Shown here piece by piece: positions 50,400 through 58,303 of a stretch of DNA of 64,000 nt. The translations under genes and the position numbers were made by a program. The DNA is from an uncultured Lachnospiraceae bacterium (GTDB taxonomy: Bacteria; Bacillota; Clostridia; Lachnospirales; Lachnospiraceae), in the NCBI GenBank assembly GCA_947628955.1, contig CANRBX010000002.1:60422-124421 (forward strand), in the 5' to 3' direction. Under the pieces are notes generated by a model. The model saw nothing but the letters and a program-made list of their open reading frames with translations. It was not told the origin of the DNA and ran no database searches. Position 1 is the first letter of the stretch. The number at the start of each line of letters is the position of its first letter.

Positions 50400-51941
50400 A
50401 TGAATGATAAGCTTCTGAATCTTTCTTCCAGCCCGCACGTCCGGGGCAGGCTGACGACGCAGAATGTCATGTTCACCGTGATCCTGGCGCTGATCCCGGC
50501 CACGGTATCCGGCATCTGCCGCTACCGGCTGCACGCATTCCTCGTGATTGCCGTCTCTGTCCTTTCGGCAGTCCTGTCGGAATTTATCTTTGATTCTGTC
50601 ACAAAAAGGCCGGACACCATCCGGGACGGCAGCGCCTTCGTCACTGGACTCCTGCTGGCGCTCTCGCTCTCCCCGTCCGTGCCGTTATACATACCGTTTC
50701 TCGGCGCGATATTCGCCATCCTGTTTGTAAAATGCTTTTTCGGCGGACTCGGGAAGAATTTTATGAACCCTGCCGTCACGGCGCGGTGCTTTCTGCTGCT
50801 CTCCTTTGGAAGCGCAATGACAAACTACGCCGTGGACGGTGTCAGCGGGGCGACCCCTCTGGCTGCGCTGAGGGCCGGTGAGGTCATCAGCGTCTCGAAG
50901 CTGTTTCTCGGCCTTTCCGACGGCGTGATCGGCGGCTCCGCGCTCGCGCTTCTGATCGGCGGGCTTTTCCTGTGGGTATCCGGAGGGATCACACTGGAAA
51001 TACCGGTCTCCTGTATTGCCGCTTTTACGGTATTCATGACGATTTTCGGCGGCCATGGGCCGGATCCTGTATTTCTGGCCGCACACATCTGCGGCGGAGG
51101 AACCCTGATGGGCGCGTTCTTCATGGCGACCGATCCGGTGACGAGCCCCATGACCTCCCTGGGCCAGATCCTGTTCGGGTCTGTGATCGGCGTTCTGGCC
51201 GGCCTGTTCCGCGTGTTCGGCTCCGCCGCCGACTCGTTCAGCTATGCGATCATCCTCTCAAATATCCTGGTGCCCTTCATCGACCGGCTTCCGGTCCCGA
51301 AGCCTCTCGGCCATAAGGGAGGCTACCGGATCCGCCGGTTCCCGAAGGCTGCAGTCAGCCTGACCGCGATCACGCTGATCGCCGGCCTCGCGCTGAGCAG
51401 CATCTATATGGTGACCAGGGACCGGATCGAGGAACAGGAGCAGGCCGCCAAAGCCGCTTCCTGGCAGGAGGTCTGCCCGGACGCGGAATCCTTTGCCGCG
51501 GACGGGACGCTCTCGGCCGCAGTGGATTCGCTCGCCGGCGCGCCATATGACGAATCCCGCTTCGGGAGAACATACATCAATGAGGCGGTGACCGGCATCG
51601 CAGGCGACGGCTCCGTCGCAGGCTATGTGCTCAGCGTCACAAGCGCCGAGGGCTACGACGGAACCGTCACAGTCTCCGTCGGCCTTTCGCCGGACGGCAC
51701 CGTGAACGGAATCGCCTTCACGGAGCTGCACGAGACCGCCGGCATGGGCATGCTCTGCGGGGAGGACGCGTTCCGGGGACAGTTCTCCCAGGTAAAGACC
51801 GACGCGTTCGTCCTGAATAAATCCGGAAACTCATCTGCGGACAATGAGATCGACTCTGTATCCGGCGCGTCAACGACCTCCGGGGCCGTTGTAGACGCAG
51901 TGAATACCGCTCTCGCCTTTTATGCGGCAAACATGCAGTAA
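50400..51941 (+). CDS. rnfDG: Fused RnfD-RnfG subunit of the Rnf complex
   Basis: A 513-residue fusion of two normally separate subunits. Residues 1-305 are RnfD, with about nine helices and the FMN-attachment motif VSGATPL (Thr152). Residues 306-513 are RnfG, with one helix (AVSLTAITLIAGLALSSIYMVT, about 317-338), an extracellular FMN-binding domain and the attachment motif SVSGASTTSGAV (residues 486-497). There is no stop or ribosome site at the joint. Both parts keep their flavinylation motif, so the fusion looks active. ApbE from 47867 should modify both. The other Rnf subunits are separate genes as usual. Confidence 0.93.
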   Translation: MNDKLLNLSSSPHVRGRLTTQNVMFTVILALIPATVSGICRYRLHAFLVIAVSVLSAVLSEFIFDSVTKRPDTIRDGSAFVTGLLLALSLSPSVPLYIPFLGAIFAILFVKCFFGGLGKNFMNPAVTARCFLLLSFGSAMTNYAVDGVSGATPLAALRAGEVISVSKLFLGLSDGVIGGSALALLIGGLFLWVSGGITLEIPVSCIAAFTVFMTIFGGHGPDPVFLAAHICGGGTLMGAFFMATDPVTSPMTSLGQILFGSVIGVLAGLFRVFGSAADSFSYAIILSNILVPFIDRLPVPKPLGHKGGYRIRRFPKAAVSLTAITLIAGLALSSIYMVTRDRIEEQEQAAKAASWQEVCPDAESFAADGTLSAAVDSLAGAPYDESRFGRTYINEAVTGIAGDGSVAGYVLSVTSAEGYDGTVTVSVGLSPDGTVNGIAFTELHETAGMGMLCGEDAFRGQFSQVKTDAFVLNKSGNSSADNEIDSVSGASTTSGAVVDAVNTALAFYAANMQ

Positions 51942-51955
51942 GGGGGCTTTAAGCT

Positions 51956-52636
51956 ATGAATCAATATGTTGAACGAATCTATAATGGCATCATAAAAGAA
52001 AACCCGTGCTTCATCCTGATGCTCGGAATGTGTCCCACACTCGCGGTCACAACATCCGCGGTCAACGGCGTGGGAATGGGGCTGTCCACACTGGCAGTGC
52101 TGATCTTCTCCAATCTGATCATCTCCATGATGCGCAATATCATCCCGGACCAGGTGCGCCTGCCGGCCTATATCGTTATCGTAGCCTCGCTCGTGACGAT
52201 CGTCGATCTCGTGATGCAGGCCTATGTCCCGGGGCTCTACAGCGCGCTGGGAATCTACATCCCGCTGATCGTTGTGAACTGTATCATCCTCGGCCGCGCC
52301 GAAGCGTATGCAAACAAAGTCACTCCGGATCTCGCCGTATTTGACGGGATCGGGATGGGCCTCGGCTTCACGATCGCCCTCACGGTGATCGGCCTCGCCA
52401 GAGAACTCCTGGGCACCGGCTGTGCCTTCGGGGTTCAGGTGCTCCCCGAAAAGATTTATCACCCGATCGCGATCTTCGGACAGGCACCGGGCGCATTTCT
52501 GATCATGGCGATCCTGGTCGCGGTCCTGAACGGACTTGGTATCCCCAACGCAGCCGCCGGAAAGACAGAGGGATGCGACGGATGCTGCTCTTCCTGCGCG
52601 CAGGCATGCGGCAGCGAAGGAAAGGAGGAAGTATGA
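51956..52636 (+). CDS. rnfE: Rnf electron transport complex subunit RnfE
   Basis: A 226-residue six-helix membrane subunit. NPCFILMLGMCPTLAVTTSAVNG and IPLIVVNCIILGRAEAYA are diagnostic and carry the cysteines conserved between RnfA and RnfE that bind an iron-sulfur centre inside the membrane. The C-terminal tail is rich in cysteine (CDGCCSSCAQAC), which is not part of the usual core. The stop overlaps the rnfA start (ATGA), so the pair is translationally coupled. Confidence 0.96.
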   Translation: MNQYVERIYNGIIKENPCFILMLGMCPTLAVTTSAVNGVGMGLSTLAVLIFSNLIISMMRNIIPDQVRLPAYIVIVASLVTIVDLVMQAYVPGLYSALGIYIPLIVVNCIILGRAEAYANKVTPDLAVFDGIGMGLGFTIALTVIGLARELLGTGCAFGVQVLPEKIYHPIAIFGQAPGAFLIMAILVAVLNGLGIPNAAAGKTEGCDGCCSSCAQACGSEGKEEV

Positions 52637-53214
52637 ATCGTTCTCTGATCCTCATCATTATCACAACTGCGCTCGTCAACAACGTGGTGCTCAATCAGTT
52701 CCTCGGCATCTGCTCATTTCTCGGCGTGTCAAAGCAGATTAAGGCGTCCGCAAGCCTGGGAGGCGCGGTCATCTTCGTCATCACGATCTCCTCCGCTGTG
52801 GCGAACCTGCTCTACACCTATCTGCTCGCGCCGCTGCATCTGGAGTACCTGAACACGATCGTATTCATTCTTGTGATCGCGACGCTCGTGCAGATGGTGG
52901 AAATGTTTCTGAAAAAGACCTCGCCCGGCATCTATAAGGCACTCGGCATCTACCTGCCGCTGATCACGACCAACTGTGCCGTGCTCGGCGTGGCACTGAC
53001 AAACGTACAGAACGGCTATGGATTCGAAGAGAGTGTCATAGCCGGCTTCGGCACGGCCCTCGGCTATACGGTCGCCATCGTCCTGCTGGCCGGCATCCGG
53101 GAGCGGATCGATGAGTCCAGCATCCCGAAACCATTCCGCGGCGCGCCTGTCGTCCTTCTGTCTGCCGCCCTCATGGCGATCGCGTTCATGGGATTTGGCG
53201 GCCTGGCTCTGTGA
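52633..53214 (+). CDS. rnfA: Rnf electron transport complex subunit RnfA
   Basis: A 193-residue six-helix membrane subunit, homologous to RnfE. The motif LVNNVVLNQFLGICSFLGVSK at the start and LPLITTNCAVLGVALTN near residue 105 are diagnostic, with the Cys in each probably ligating the shared membrane iron centre. I chose ATG 52633, preceded by GGAGG and overlapping the rnfE stop by four bases. A longer upstream frame overlaps the rnfE tail and is rejected. Confidence 0.96.
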   Translation: MNRSLILIIITTALVNNVVLNQFLGICSFLGVSKQIKASASLGGAVIFVITISSAVANLLYTYLLAPLHLEYLNTIVFILVIATLVQMVEMFLKKTSPGIYKALGIYLPLITTNCAVLGVALTNVQNGYGFEESVIAGFGTALGYTVAIVLLAGIRERIDESSIPKPFRGAPVVLLSAALMAIAFMGFGGLAL

Positions 53215-53227
53215 AAGGGGGAGTATC

Positions 53228-54019
53228 ATGCAAGCAATCATCACTGCCACCGCCCTGGTGGGCATTATCGGTCTCCTGATGGGCCTGCTTCTGATCGTAG
53301 TAGATAAAAAATTCAAGACAGAAGTGGATGAAAAGGAACTCGCCGTGCGCGAATGCCTTCCGGGGAACAACTGTGGTGCCTGCGGATATGCCGGATGCGA
53401 CGCGATGGCCTCCGCGATCATCCACGAGGAAGCGCCGGTTAACGGCTGCCCGGTCGGAGGCGCGGCTGTCGCGGAGCAGATCGCCTCCATCATGGGCGTA
53501 GACGCCGACGAAACCGAGAAAATGGTAGCATTTGTAAAATGCTCCGGCGACTGTGAAAATGCGGCCGCGCGGGCACATTATGTGGGCATCACGGACTGCG
53601 TATCCGCAGTGGCCAGCGGGCTCTCCCCCTGGACCTGCGATTACGGCTGCATCGGCTTCGGCAGCTGCGCCGCGGCCTGCCCGTTTGACGCGATCTCCGT
53701 CCATGACGGCGTCGCCTCGGTGGACCGCACGAAATGCCGGGCCTGCGGCAAATGCGTGGCCGTCTGCCCGAAGCACCTGATCGAGCTTCTGCCTGACCGG
53801 TCTCTGTACGCCGTGCGCTGCTCGAACCGTGACCGCGGTACGGCCGTCAAAAAGGTCTGCAGCGCAGGCTGCATCGCCTGCAAGCTCTGCGAAAAGCAGT
53901 GCGGCTCCGATGCAGTGCATGTGGAGAACAGCATCTCCCATATCGATTATTCCAAATGTATCAGCTGCGGAAAATGCGCGGAGAAATGCCCTGTCAAGGT
54001 TATAAAGAAGAGGGCATGA
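53228..54019 (+). CDS. rnfB: Rnf electron transport complex subunit RnfB
   Basis: A 263-residue ferredoxin-like subunit that receives electrons from ferredoxin. One N-terminal helix anchors it. A four-cysteine motif (GNNCGACGYAGC plus a later Cys) is followed by several Cys clusters: GCIGFGSCAAACP, CRACGKCVAVCP, GCIACKLCEKQC and CISCGKCAEKCP, consistent with multiple 4Fe-4S centres. ATG 53228 follows GGGGG. The upstream frame extension overlaps rnfA and is rejected. It ends the operon. Confidence 0.97.
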   Translation: MQAIITATALVGIIGLLMGLLLIVVDKKFKTEVDEKELAVRECLPGNNCGACGYAGCDAMASAIIHEEAPVNGCPVGGAAVAEQIASIMGVDADETEKMVAFVKCSGDCENAAARAHYVGITDCVSAVASGLSPWTCDYGCIGFGSCAAACPFDAISVHDGVASVDRTKCRACGKCVAVCPKHLIELLPDRSLYAVRCSNRDRGTAVKKVCSAGCIACKLCEKQCGSDAVHVENSISHIDYSKCISCGKCAEKCPVKVIKKRA

Positions 54020-54043
54020 CCTGTAAAAGAAATATAGCTTGAC

Positions 54044-54080
54044 AAAAAAACAGCGGGCAGGGAAAACATCCCTGTCCGCT
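54044..54080 (-). terminator. Strong intrinsic terminator of the S1-ispH-cmk operon
   Basis: AGCGGGCAGGGA (54052-54063) and TCCCTGTCCGCT (54069-54080) form a 12-bp stem with a five-base loop. Minus-strand transcription then enters seven T residues (54044-54050). Plus-strand transcripts from rnfB meet the same stem, with a weaker T run after it. Confidence 0.9.
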
Positions 54081-54107
54081 TCCATTTTGTCATGTTCAAA
54101 AAATGCT

Positions 54108-55274
54108 TTATTCCTCAGCGGCCTCTGCCGGTGCCTCGGCAGCTTCCTCTGCCTGTTCTGCCGGCTGCTCGTCCTGAACCTCTGCAGGCGCCGGAGTCCC
54201 GGCCTGGGCCTCTCTCGCGCGCTGCACCTCGAGAGCCTTCATGCTGAGGCTGATCTTCTTGTCCGCGCCGTTGAAGTCCACAACCTTCGCCTCGATCATC
54301 TGGCCGACCTTGAGAATGTCGGACGGCTTGTCCACATGCTCGTGGGAGATCTGCGATACATGGAGCAGCGCATCCACGCCCGGCTCCAGCTCGATAAACG
54401 CGCCAAAGTCGGTCATCCTTGCCACTCTGCCCTCAACGATATTTCCTACCGCATACTTCTCGCCCGCCGTCAGCCACGGATTCTGATCCTCAAACTTCAG
54501 GCTGAGGGCGATCTTCTCCCCATTGATGTCCTTGATCAGAACGGTGAGCTTTTCTCCTACCTTGAAGACCTTCTTCGGGTTCTCAACATGTCCCCAGGAC
54601 ATCTCGGAGATATGAAGCAGGCCGTCTGCTCCGCCCAGATCGATAAAAGCGCCGAAATCGGTGACATTCTTGACAACGCCTTCAACCACGTCACCTACCG
54701 CGATCCTCTCGAACAGAGCCTTCTGCATCTCCGCCTTGCGAGCGACAAGGAGCTGCTTGCGGTCGCCGATGATCCTTCTCCTTCTCGGATTGAACTCCGT
54801 GATCACAAACTCAATCTCCTGACCCGCATATTTCTCGAGGTTCTTCTCATAGATATCGGAGACAAGGCTCGCCGGGATGAACACCCTGGCCTCCTCCACG
54901 ACCACGCTCAGGCCGCCCGAAAGCACCTGCACGACCGGAGCCTTCAGCACTTCCTGCGTGTTGAACGCCTCCTCCAGTCTCTTGTTGCCCTTCTCCGCGA
55001 CGAGACGCTTGTAGGTGAGCAGCACCTGGCCGTCTCCGTCGTTTACCTTGAGAACCTTTGCCTCCATTTTATCATTCACATGAACAATGTCCCGGAGATC
55101 CACGTTTGATTCATTTGTATATTCACTTCTGGTAATGATACCGTCTGCCTTATATCCAATGTTCAGGACTATCTCATCTTCTTTGACATCTATTACAGTG
55201 CCTTCGACAACCTCGCCATTGTGAATTGTTTTTAATGAATCTTCCAGCATTTGTTCAAAACTTAAATCAGACAT
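54108..55274 (-). CDS. rpsA: S1-domain RNA-binding protein (ribosomal protein S1 homologue)
   Basis: A 388-residue protein with four S1 domains, at about residues 15-85, 100-170, 185-255 and 270-340. Each ends with a segment like GADGLLHISEMSWGHV or GVDALLHVSQISHEHV. An Ala/Glu/Pro-rich tail follows. It is shorter than the six-domain S1 of Proteobacteria, as usual in Firmicutes. Its start overlaps the ispH stop by 13 bp. The ispH-S1 pair downstream of cmk is a classical clostridial arrangement. Confidence 0.92.
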   Translation of the reverse strand: MSDLSFEQMLEDSLKTIHNGEVVEGTVIDVKEDEIVLNIGYKADGIITRSEYTNESNVDLRDIVHVNDKMEAKVLKVNDGDGQVLLTYKRLVAEKGNKRLEEAFNTQEVLKAPVVQVLSGGLSVVVEEARVFIPASLVSDIYEKNLEKYAGQEIEFVITEFNPRRRRIIGDRKQLLVARKAEMQKALFERIAVGDVVEGVVKNVTDFGAFIDLGGADGLLHISEMSWGHVENPKKVFKVGEKLTVLIKDINGEKIALSLKFEDQNPWLTAGEKYAVGNIVEGRVARMTDFGAFIELEPGVDALLHVSQISHEHVDKPSDILKVGQMIEAKVVDFNGADKKISLSMKALEVQRAREAQAGTPAPAEVQDEQPAEQAEEAAEAPAEAAEE

Positions 55275-56110
55275 TGTTTTGAAACCTCCTCAATCAAATT
55301 ATTTGGGGTGGATGCCCCCGCTGTAATACCTACGCAACCCCAGGATGGCAATCGTCGAATATCCAAATCTTTTAATGTTTGTATATAGTAAGTATTTGCA
55401 CATTCTGTTTTGCAAATCTCGAACAGCTTGCGCGTGTTGGAGCTGTAGCTGCCGCCGATGACGATCATGGTGTCTGCCTTAGCTGCAATTTCGCGTGCTT
55501 CTGACTGGCGTTCCTCAGTCGCACTGCAAATCGTATTCAAGATATTCAACTTATCATAACTCATTTCCGAAATAATTTCAACTAATTTATCAAATTTCTT
55601 GTAATTAAATGTCGTCTGTGAAACGACGCACAGCGGCATGCCCTCCGTCCGTCTGAAGGCGGCAGCTTCCTCCTCGCTGCCGATCACCGTCACCGGCCCG
55701 CAGCACCAGCCCTTGATCCCCTCGACCTCCGGGTGGCCCTCATTGCCGATGATAACGACCTCCGCGCCCTGTTCCCCCTGCTCGCGGACGATCCGGTGGA
55801 TCTTCTTGACAAACGGGCAGGTAGCGTCCACCATATGCAGCCCCCGCTCCCCGATCAGACGGCAGATCCGCTCCGGCACACCGTGGGACCGGATAATGAC
55901 CGTCCCCTCGCTCAGGGCCGCAAGCTGCTCCTCATTTTCGATGATCTGAACGCCTTTTTCCTGGAGCTCGCGCACGACCACCTCGTTGTGAATGATCGGG
56001 CCGTATGTATAGATGGGCTTTATGCCCTCCTCTATCTGGCGGTAAACCTGGTCTACCGCCCGCTTCACGCCGAAGCAGAAGCCGGCCGTCTTCGCTACGA
56101 TCACTTTCAT
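55262..56110 (-). CDS. ispH: 4-hydroxy-3-methylbut-2-enyl diphosphate reductase (IspH)
   Basis: A 282-residue 4Fe-4S enzyme making isopentenyl and dimethylallyl diphosphate, the last step of the MEP pathway. The three cluster cysteines are in TAGFCFGVKRAV, VDATCPFVKKIH and ILNTICSATEERQ. HNEVVVREL, RSHGVPE and GITAGASTPNNLIEEV are diagnostic. I chose ATG 56110 (GGAGG seven bases before). An upstream extension of the open frame reads through the 37-bp duplication. The gene overlaps the S1 gene. Confidence 0.96.
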   Translation of the reverse strand: MKVIVAKTAGFCFGVKRAVDQVYRQIEEGIKPIYTYGPIIHNEVVVRELQEKGVQIIENEEQLAALSEGTVIIRSHGVPERICRLIGERGLHMVDATCPFVKKIHRIVREQGEQGAEVVIIGNEGHPEVEGIKGWCCGPVTVIGSEEEAAAFRRTEGMPLCVVSQTTFNYKKFDKLVEIISEMSYDKLNILNTICSATEERQSEAREIAAKADTMIVIGGSYSSNTRKLFEICKTECANTYYIQTLKDLDIRRLPSWGCVGITAGASTPNNLIEEVSKQCLI

Positions 56111-56147
56111 TCTCTGTCCTCCGCCAAAAATCCGCCCGGCAGGCTCT

Positions 56148-56221
56148 GCCGGGCAGATGCTTTTCTGTGCACCCGGCAGACCGTGCCGGGCAGATGCTTT
56201 TCTGTGCACCCGGCAGACCGT
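56148..56221. repeat. Exact 37-bp tandem duplication
   Basis: GCCGGGCAGATGCTTTTCTG... occurs at 56148-56184 and again at 56185-56221 without a mismatch. Each unit contains GCCGGG and CCCGGC arms. It lies between cmk and ispH in the same operon. Confidence 0.92.
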
Positions 56222-56254
56222 ACCGGTCCGGAAAGCTGCCGTCTGCGGTCCGCA

Positions 56255-56923
56255 CTACGCCATCCGCATGCGCGCCAGCTGTACGATCCTGTCAGTCACT
56301 TCCTCGATCGTCATCTCAGAGGAATCGATCAGCACCGCATCCTCCGCCTGCTTAAGCGGGGCCGTCTCTCTGTGCATGTCCCGGTAGTCGCGCGTCTCGA
56401 TCTCCCGCGCGATCTCTTCCAGGGAACACTGCTCCCCGCGCTCTGCCAGTTCCCTGTATCTGCGCCCGGCCCTCGTCTGCACGCTCGCAGTCAGATAGAT
56501 CTTAAGCTGCGCATGCGGGAGGATCATCGTCCCGATATCCCGTCCGTCCATCAGAACGTTCTCGCGTTCTGCCAGCCCCCTCTGAAGCCCGGTCAGCTTC
56601 GCGCGCACCTGCGGCTTTGCCGCGATCGCGCTCGTCATGCTGCTCACCGCCTCCGTTCGGATCATATCCGATACGTTCTGCCCGTTCAGCCAGACCTGCT
56701 GGACGCCGTTCTCATAGCTGATCGTGACGTCCGTCTGCTCAAGCGCCTGCCGAAGCGCCTCTTCATCCTCGATGTCCGTGCCGCTGCGCATCAGGCCAAG
56801 CGCGATCGCCCGGTACATCGCCCCGGTGTCCACGTATATAAAGGATAGCTCCCGCGCGGCGCGCTTCGCAATCGTGCTCTTTCCTGCGCCGGCAGGTCCG
56901 TCAATCGCAATATTAAAACTCAT
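56255..56923 (-). CDS. cmk: Cytidylate kinase (Cmk)
   Basis: A 222-residue kinase phosphorylating CMP and dCMP. The phosphate loop is DGPAGAGKSTIAK, YVDTGAMYRA binds the nucleoside, and MDGRDIGTMILPHA is diagnostic of the family. Length is normal. It is the fourth gene of the operon RR-HK-flavoprotein-cmk-ispH-S1. Confidence 0.97.
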   Translation of the reverse strand: MSFNIAIDGPAGAGKSTIAKRAARELSFIYVDTGAMYRAIALGLMRSGTDIEDEEALRQALEQTDVTISYENGVQQVWLNGQNVSDMIRTEAVSSMTSAIAAKPQVRAKLTGLQRGLAERENVLMDGRDIGTMILPHAQLKIYLTASVQTRAGRRYRELAERGEQCSLEEIAREIETRDYRDMHRETAPLKQAEDAVLIDSSEMTIEEVTDRIVQLARMRMA

Positions 56924-56962
56924 GCTGTCTCCGTTCCGCCGTCCCGATCTACGGCTTATGTA

Positions 56963-58303
56963 TTAGGATGATCTGATGCCGGTCCCGGCCGCGTACCCGG
57001 TTGACCAGGCAATCTGCAGGTTAAATCCCCCCGTCACGGCATCCAGATCCAGAACCTCCCCCGCAAAATACAGTCCGCGTACCTTTTTAGACTCCATGGT
57101 CGCAGGATCCACTTCCCTGACACTGACGCCGCCGCGCGTGATAACAGCCTCATTATAACCGCGAAGCCCGGTCACTGTCAAAGGAAATTGTTTCGTGATT
57201 CTGATCAAATTTTTCCGTTCCTCCCGTGAAATCTCGTGAATCAGCTTATCCGCCGGGATCCCGCAGCGGCTGATCATCACCGGGATCAGCCTGGCCGGAA
57301 ACAGAGTTCCCAGAATATTCTTGAACTGTTTATTTTTTCCGGCCTCAAACTCGCGGAGGATCCTCGCGTCGAGGCGCTCCTCATCGAGCGCCGGCTTCAG
57401 ATCGATATACATCTGCAGCGGATGCTCTCTCAGCCGCTTCTGGATCAGGCTGCTTGCCGTCAGGATCAGAGGACCTGTCACGCCGAAATGAGTGAACATC
57501 ATCTCCCCGAATTCCCGAAAAAGCTCCTTTTTCCCGTCCTGGACCGTCAGCTCAACATTGCGCAGAGACAGTCCCTGCATCTGCTGCGCCCAGTCCCCCG
57601 CGGTCTCGAGCGGCACCAGAGAAGGCGAACACTCTGTCACGCTGTGCCCCGCTTCCAGGGCAAAGCGGTAGCCGTCCCCGGTAGACCCGGTTGTCTGGTA
57701 GGAAAGACCCCCGGTCGCGACGATCACCGCGTCCGCGCGGACACATCGTCCGGACGCGAGCCTCAGCCCCGTCACACACTGCGTTCTGTTGTCCGGGCGC
57801 AGCGATCCCGGCCCCTCCTGTTTCTCCGCGCTCTCTTGTGCCCCGCCGGAGGCGCCTGCCGCGTCCGCAGGTTCCTCATCTGCGGTTTTATCGCAGAGGA
57901 TCCCGGCCACCTCTTCATTCAGATGTACCTCTGCCCCGCGCTTCCGCAGCTGCGATGCCAGAGCAGCGATCACGTCCGAAGAGTGATCAGACACCGGGAA
58001 CACCCGGTTTCCGCGCTCTGTCTTCGTCTTCATCCCCGCATTTTCAAAAAAACGGATCGTGTCCTGGCTGTTAAATCCGTAAAATGCGCTGTAGAGAAAC
58101 TTCCGGTTCGTACAGACCGCCCCGAGCAGCGTCTCTACATCGCAGTTGTTGGTCAGATTGCAGCGGCCCTTCCCTGTAATATAGAGCTTCTTGCCCAGTT
58201 TTTCATTTTTCTCATACAGGCTGACCTCATGTCCGTTCCCTGCCGCAGCCGCGGCCGCCATCATCCCGGCAGCACCGCCTCCGATCACCGCCACACGACT
58301 CAT
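56963..58303 (-). CDS. NAD(P)/FAD-dependent oxidoreductase of the HI0933/YhiN family
   Basis: A 446-residue flavoprotein. The FAD-binding motif VAVIGGGAAGMMAA is at the start, and NEKLGKKLYITGKGRCNLTNN, HSSDVIAAL, ATGGLSYQTTGSTGDGYRFA and the C-terminal GVSVREVDPATMESKKVRGLYFAGEVLDLDAVTGGFNLQIAWSTGYAAG-type block (read here in parts) are diagnostic. Residues about 141-176 form an Ala/Gly/Glu-rich insert. The precise reaction is not established. Its ATG overlaps the histidine kinase stop by four bases (ATGA). Confidence 0.9.
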   Translation of the reverse strand: MSRVAVIGGGAAGMMAAAAAAGNGHEVSLYEKNEKLGKKLYITGKGRCNLTNNCDVETLLGAVCTNRKFLYSAFYGFNSQDTIRFFENAGMKTKTERGNRVFPVSDHSSDVIAALASQLRKRGAEVHLNEEVAGILCDKTADEEPADAAGASGGAQESAEKQEGPGSLRPDNRTQCVTGLRLASGRCVRADAVIVATGGLSYQTTGSTGDGYRFALEAGHSVTECSPSLVPLETAGDWAQQMQGLSLRNVELTVQDGKKELFREFGEMMFTHFGVTGPLILTASSLIQKRLREHPLQMYIDLKPALDEERLDARILREFEAGKNKQFKNILGTLFPARLIPVMISRCGIPADKLIHEISREERKNLIRITKQFPLTVTGLRGYNEAVITRGGVSVREVDPATMESKKVRGLYFAGEVLDLDAVTGGFNLQIAWSTGYAAGTGIRSS

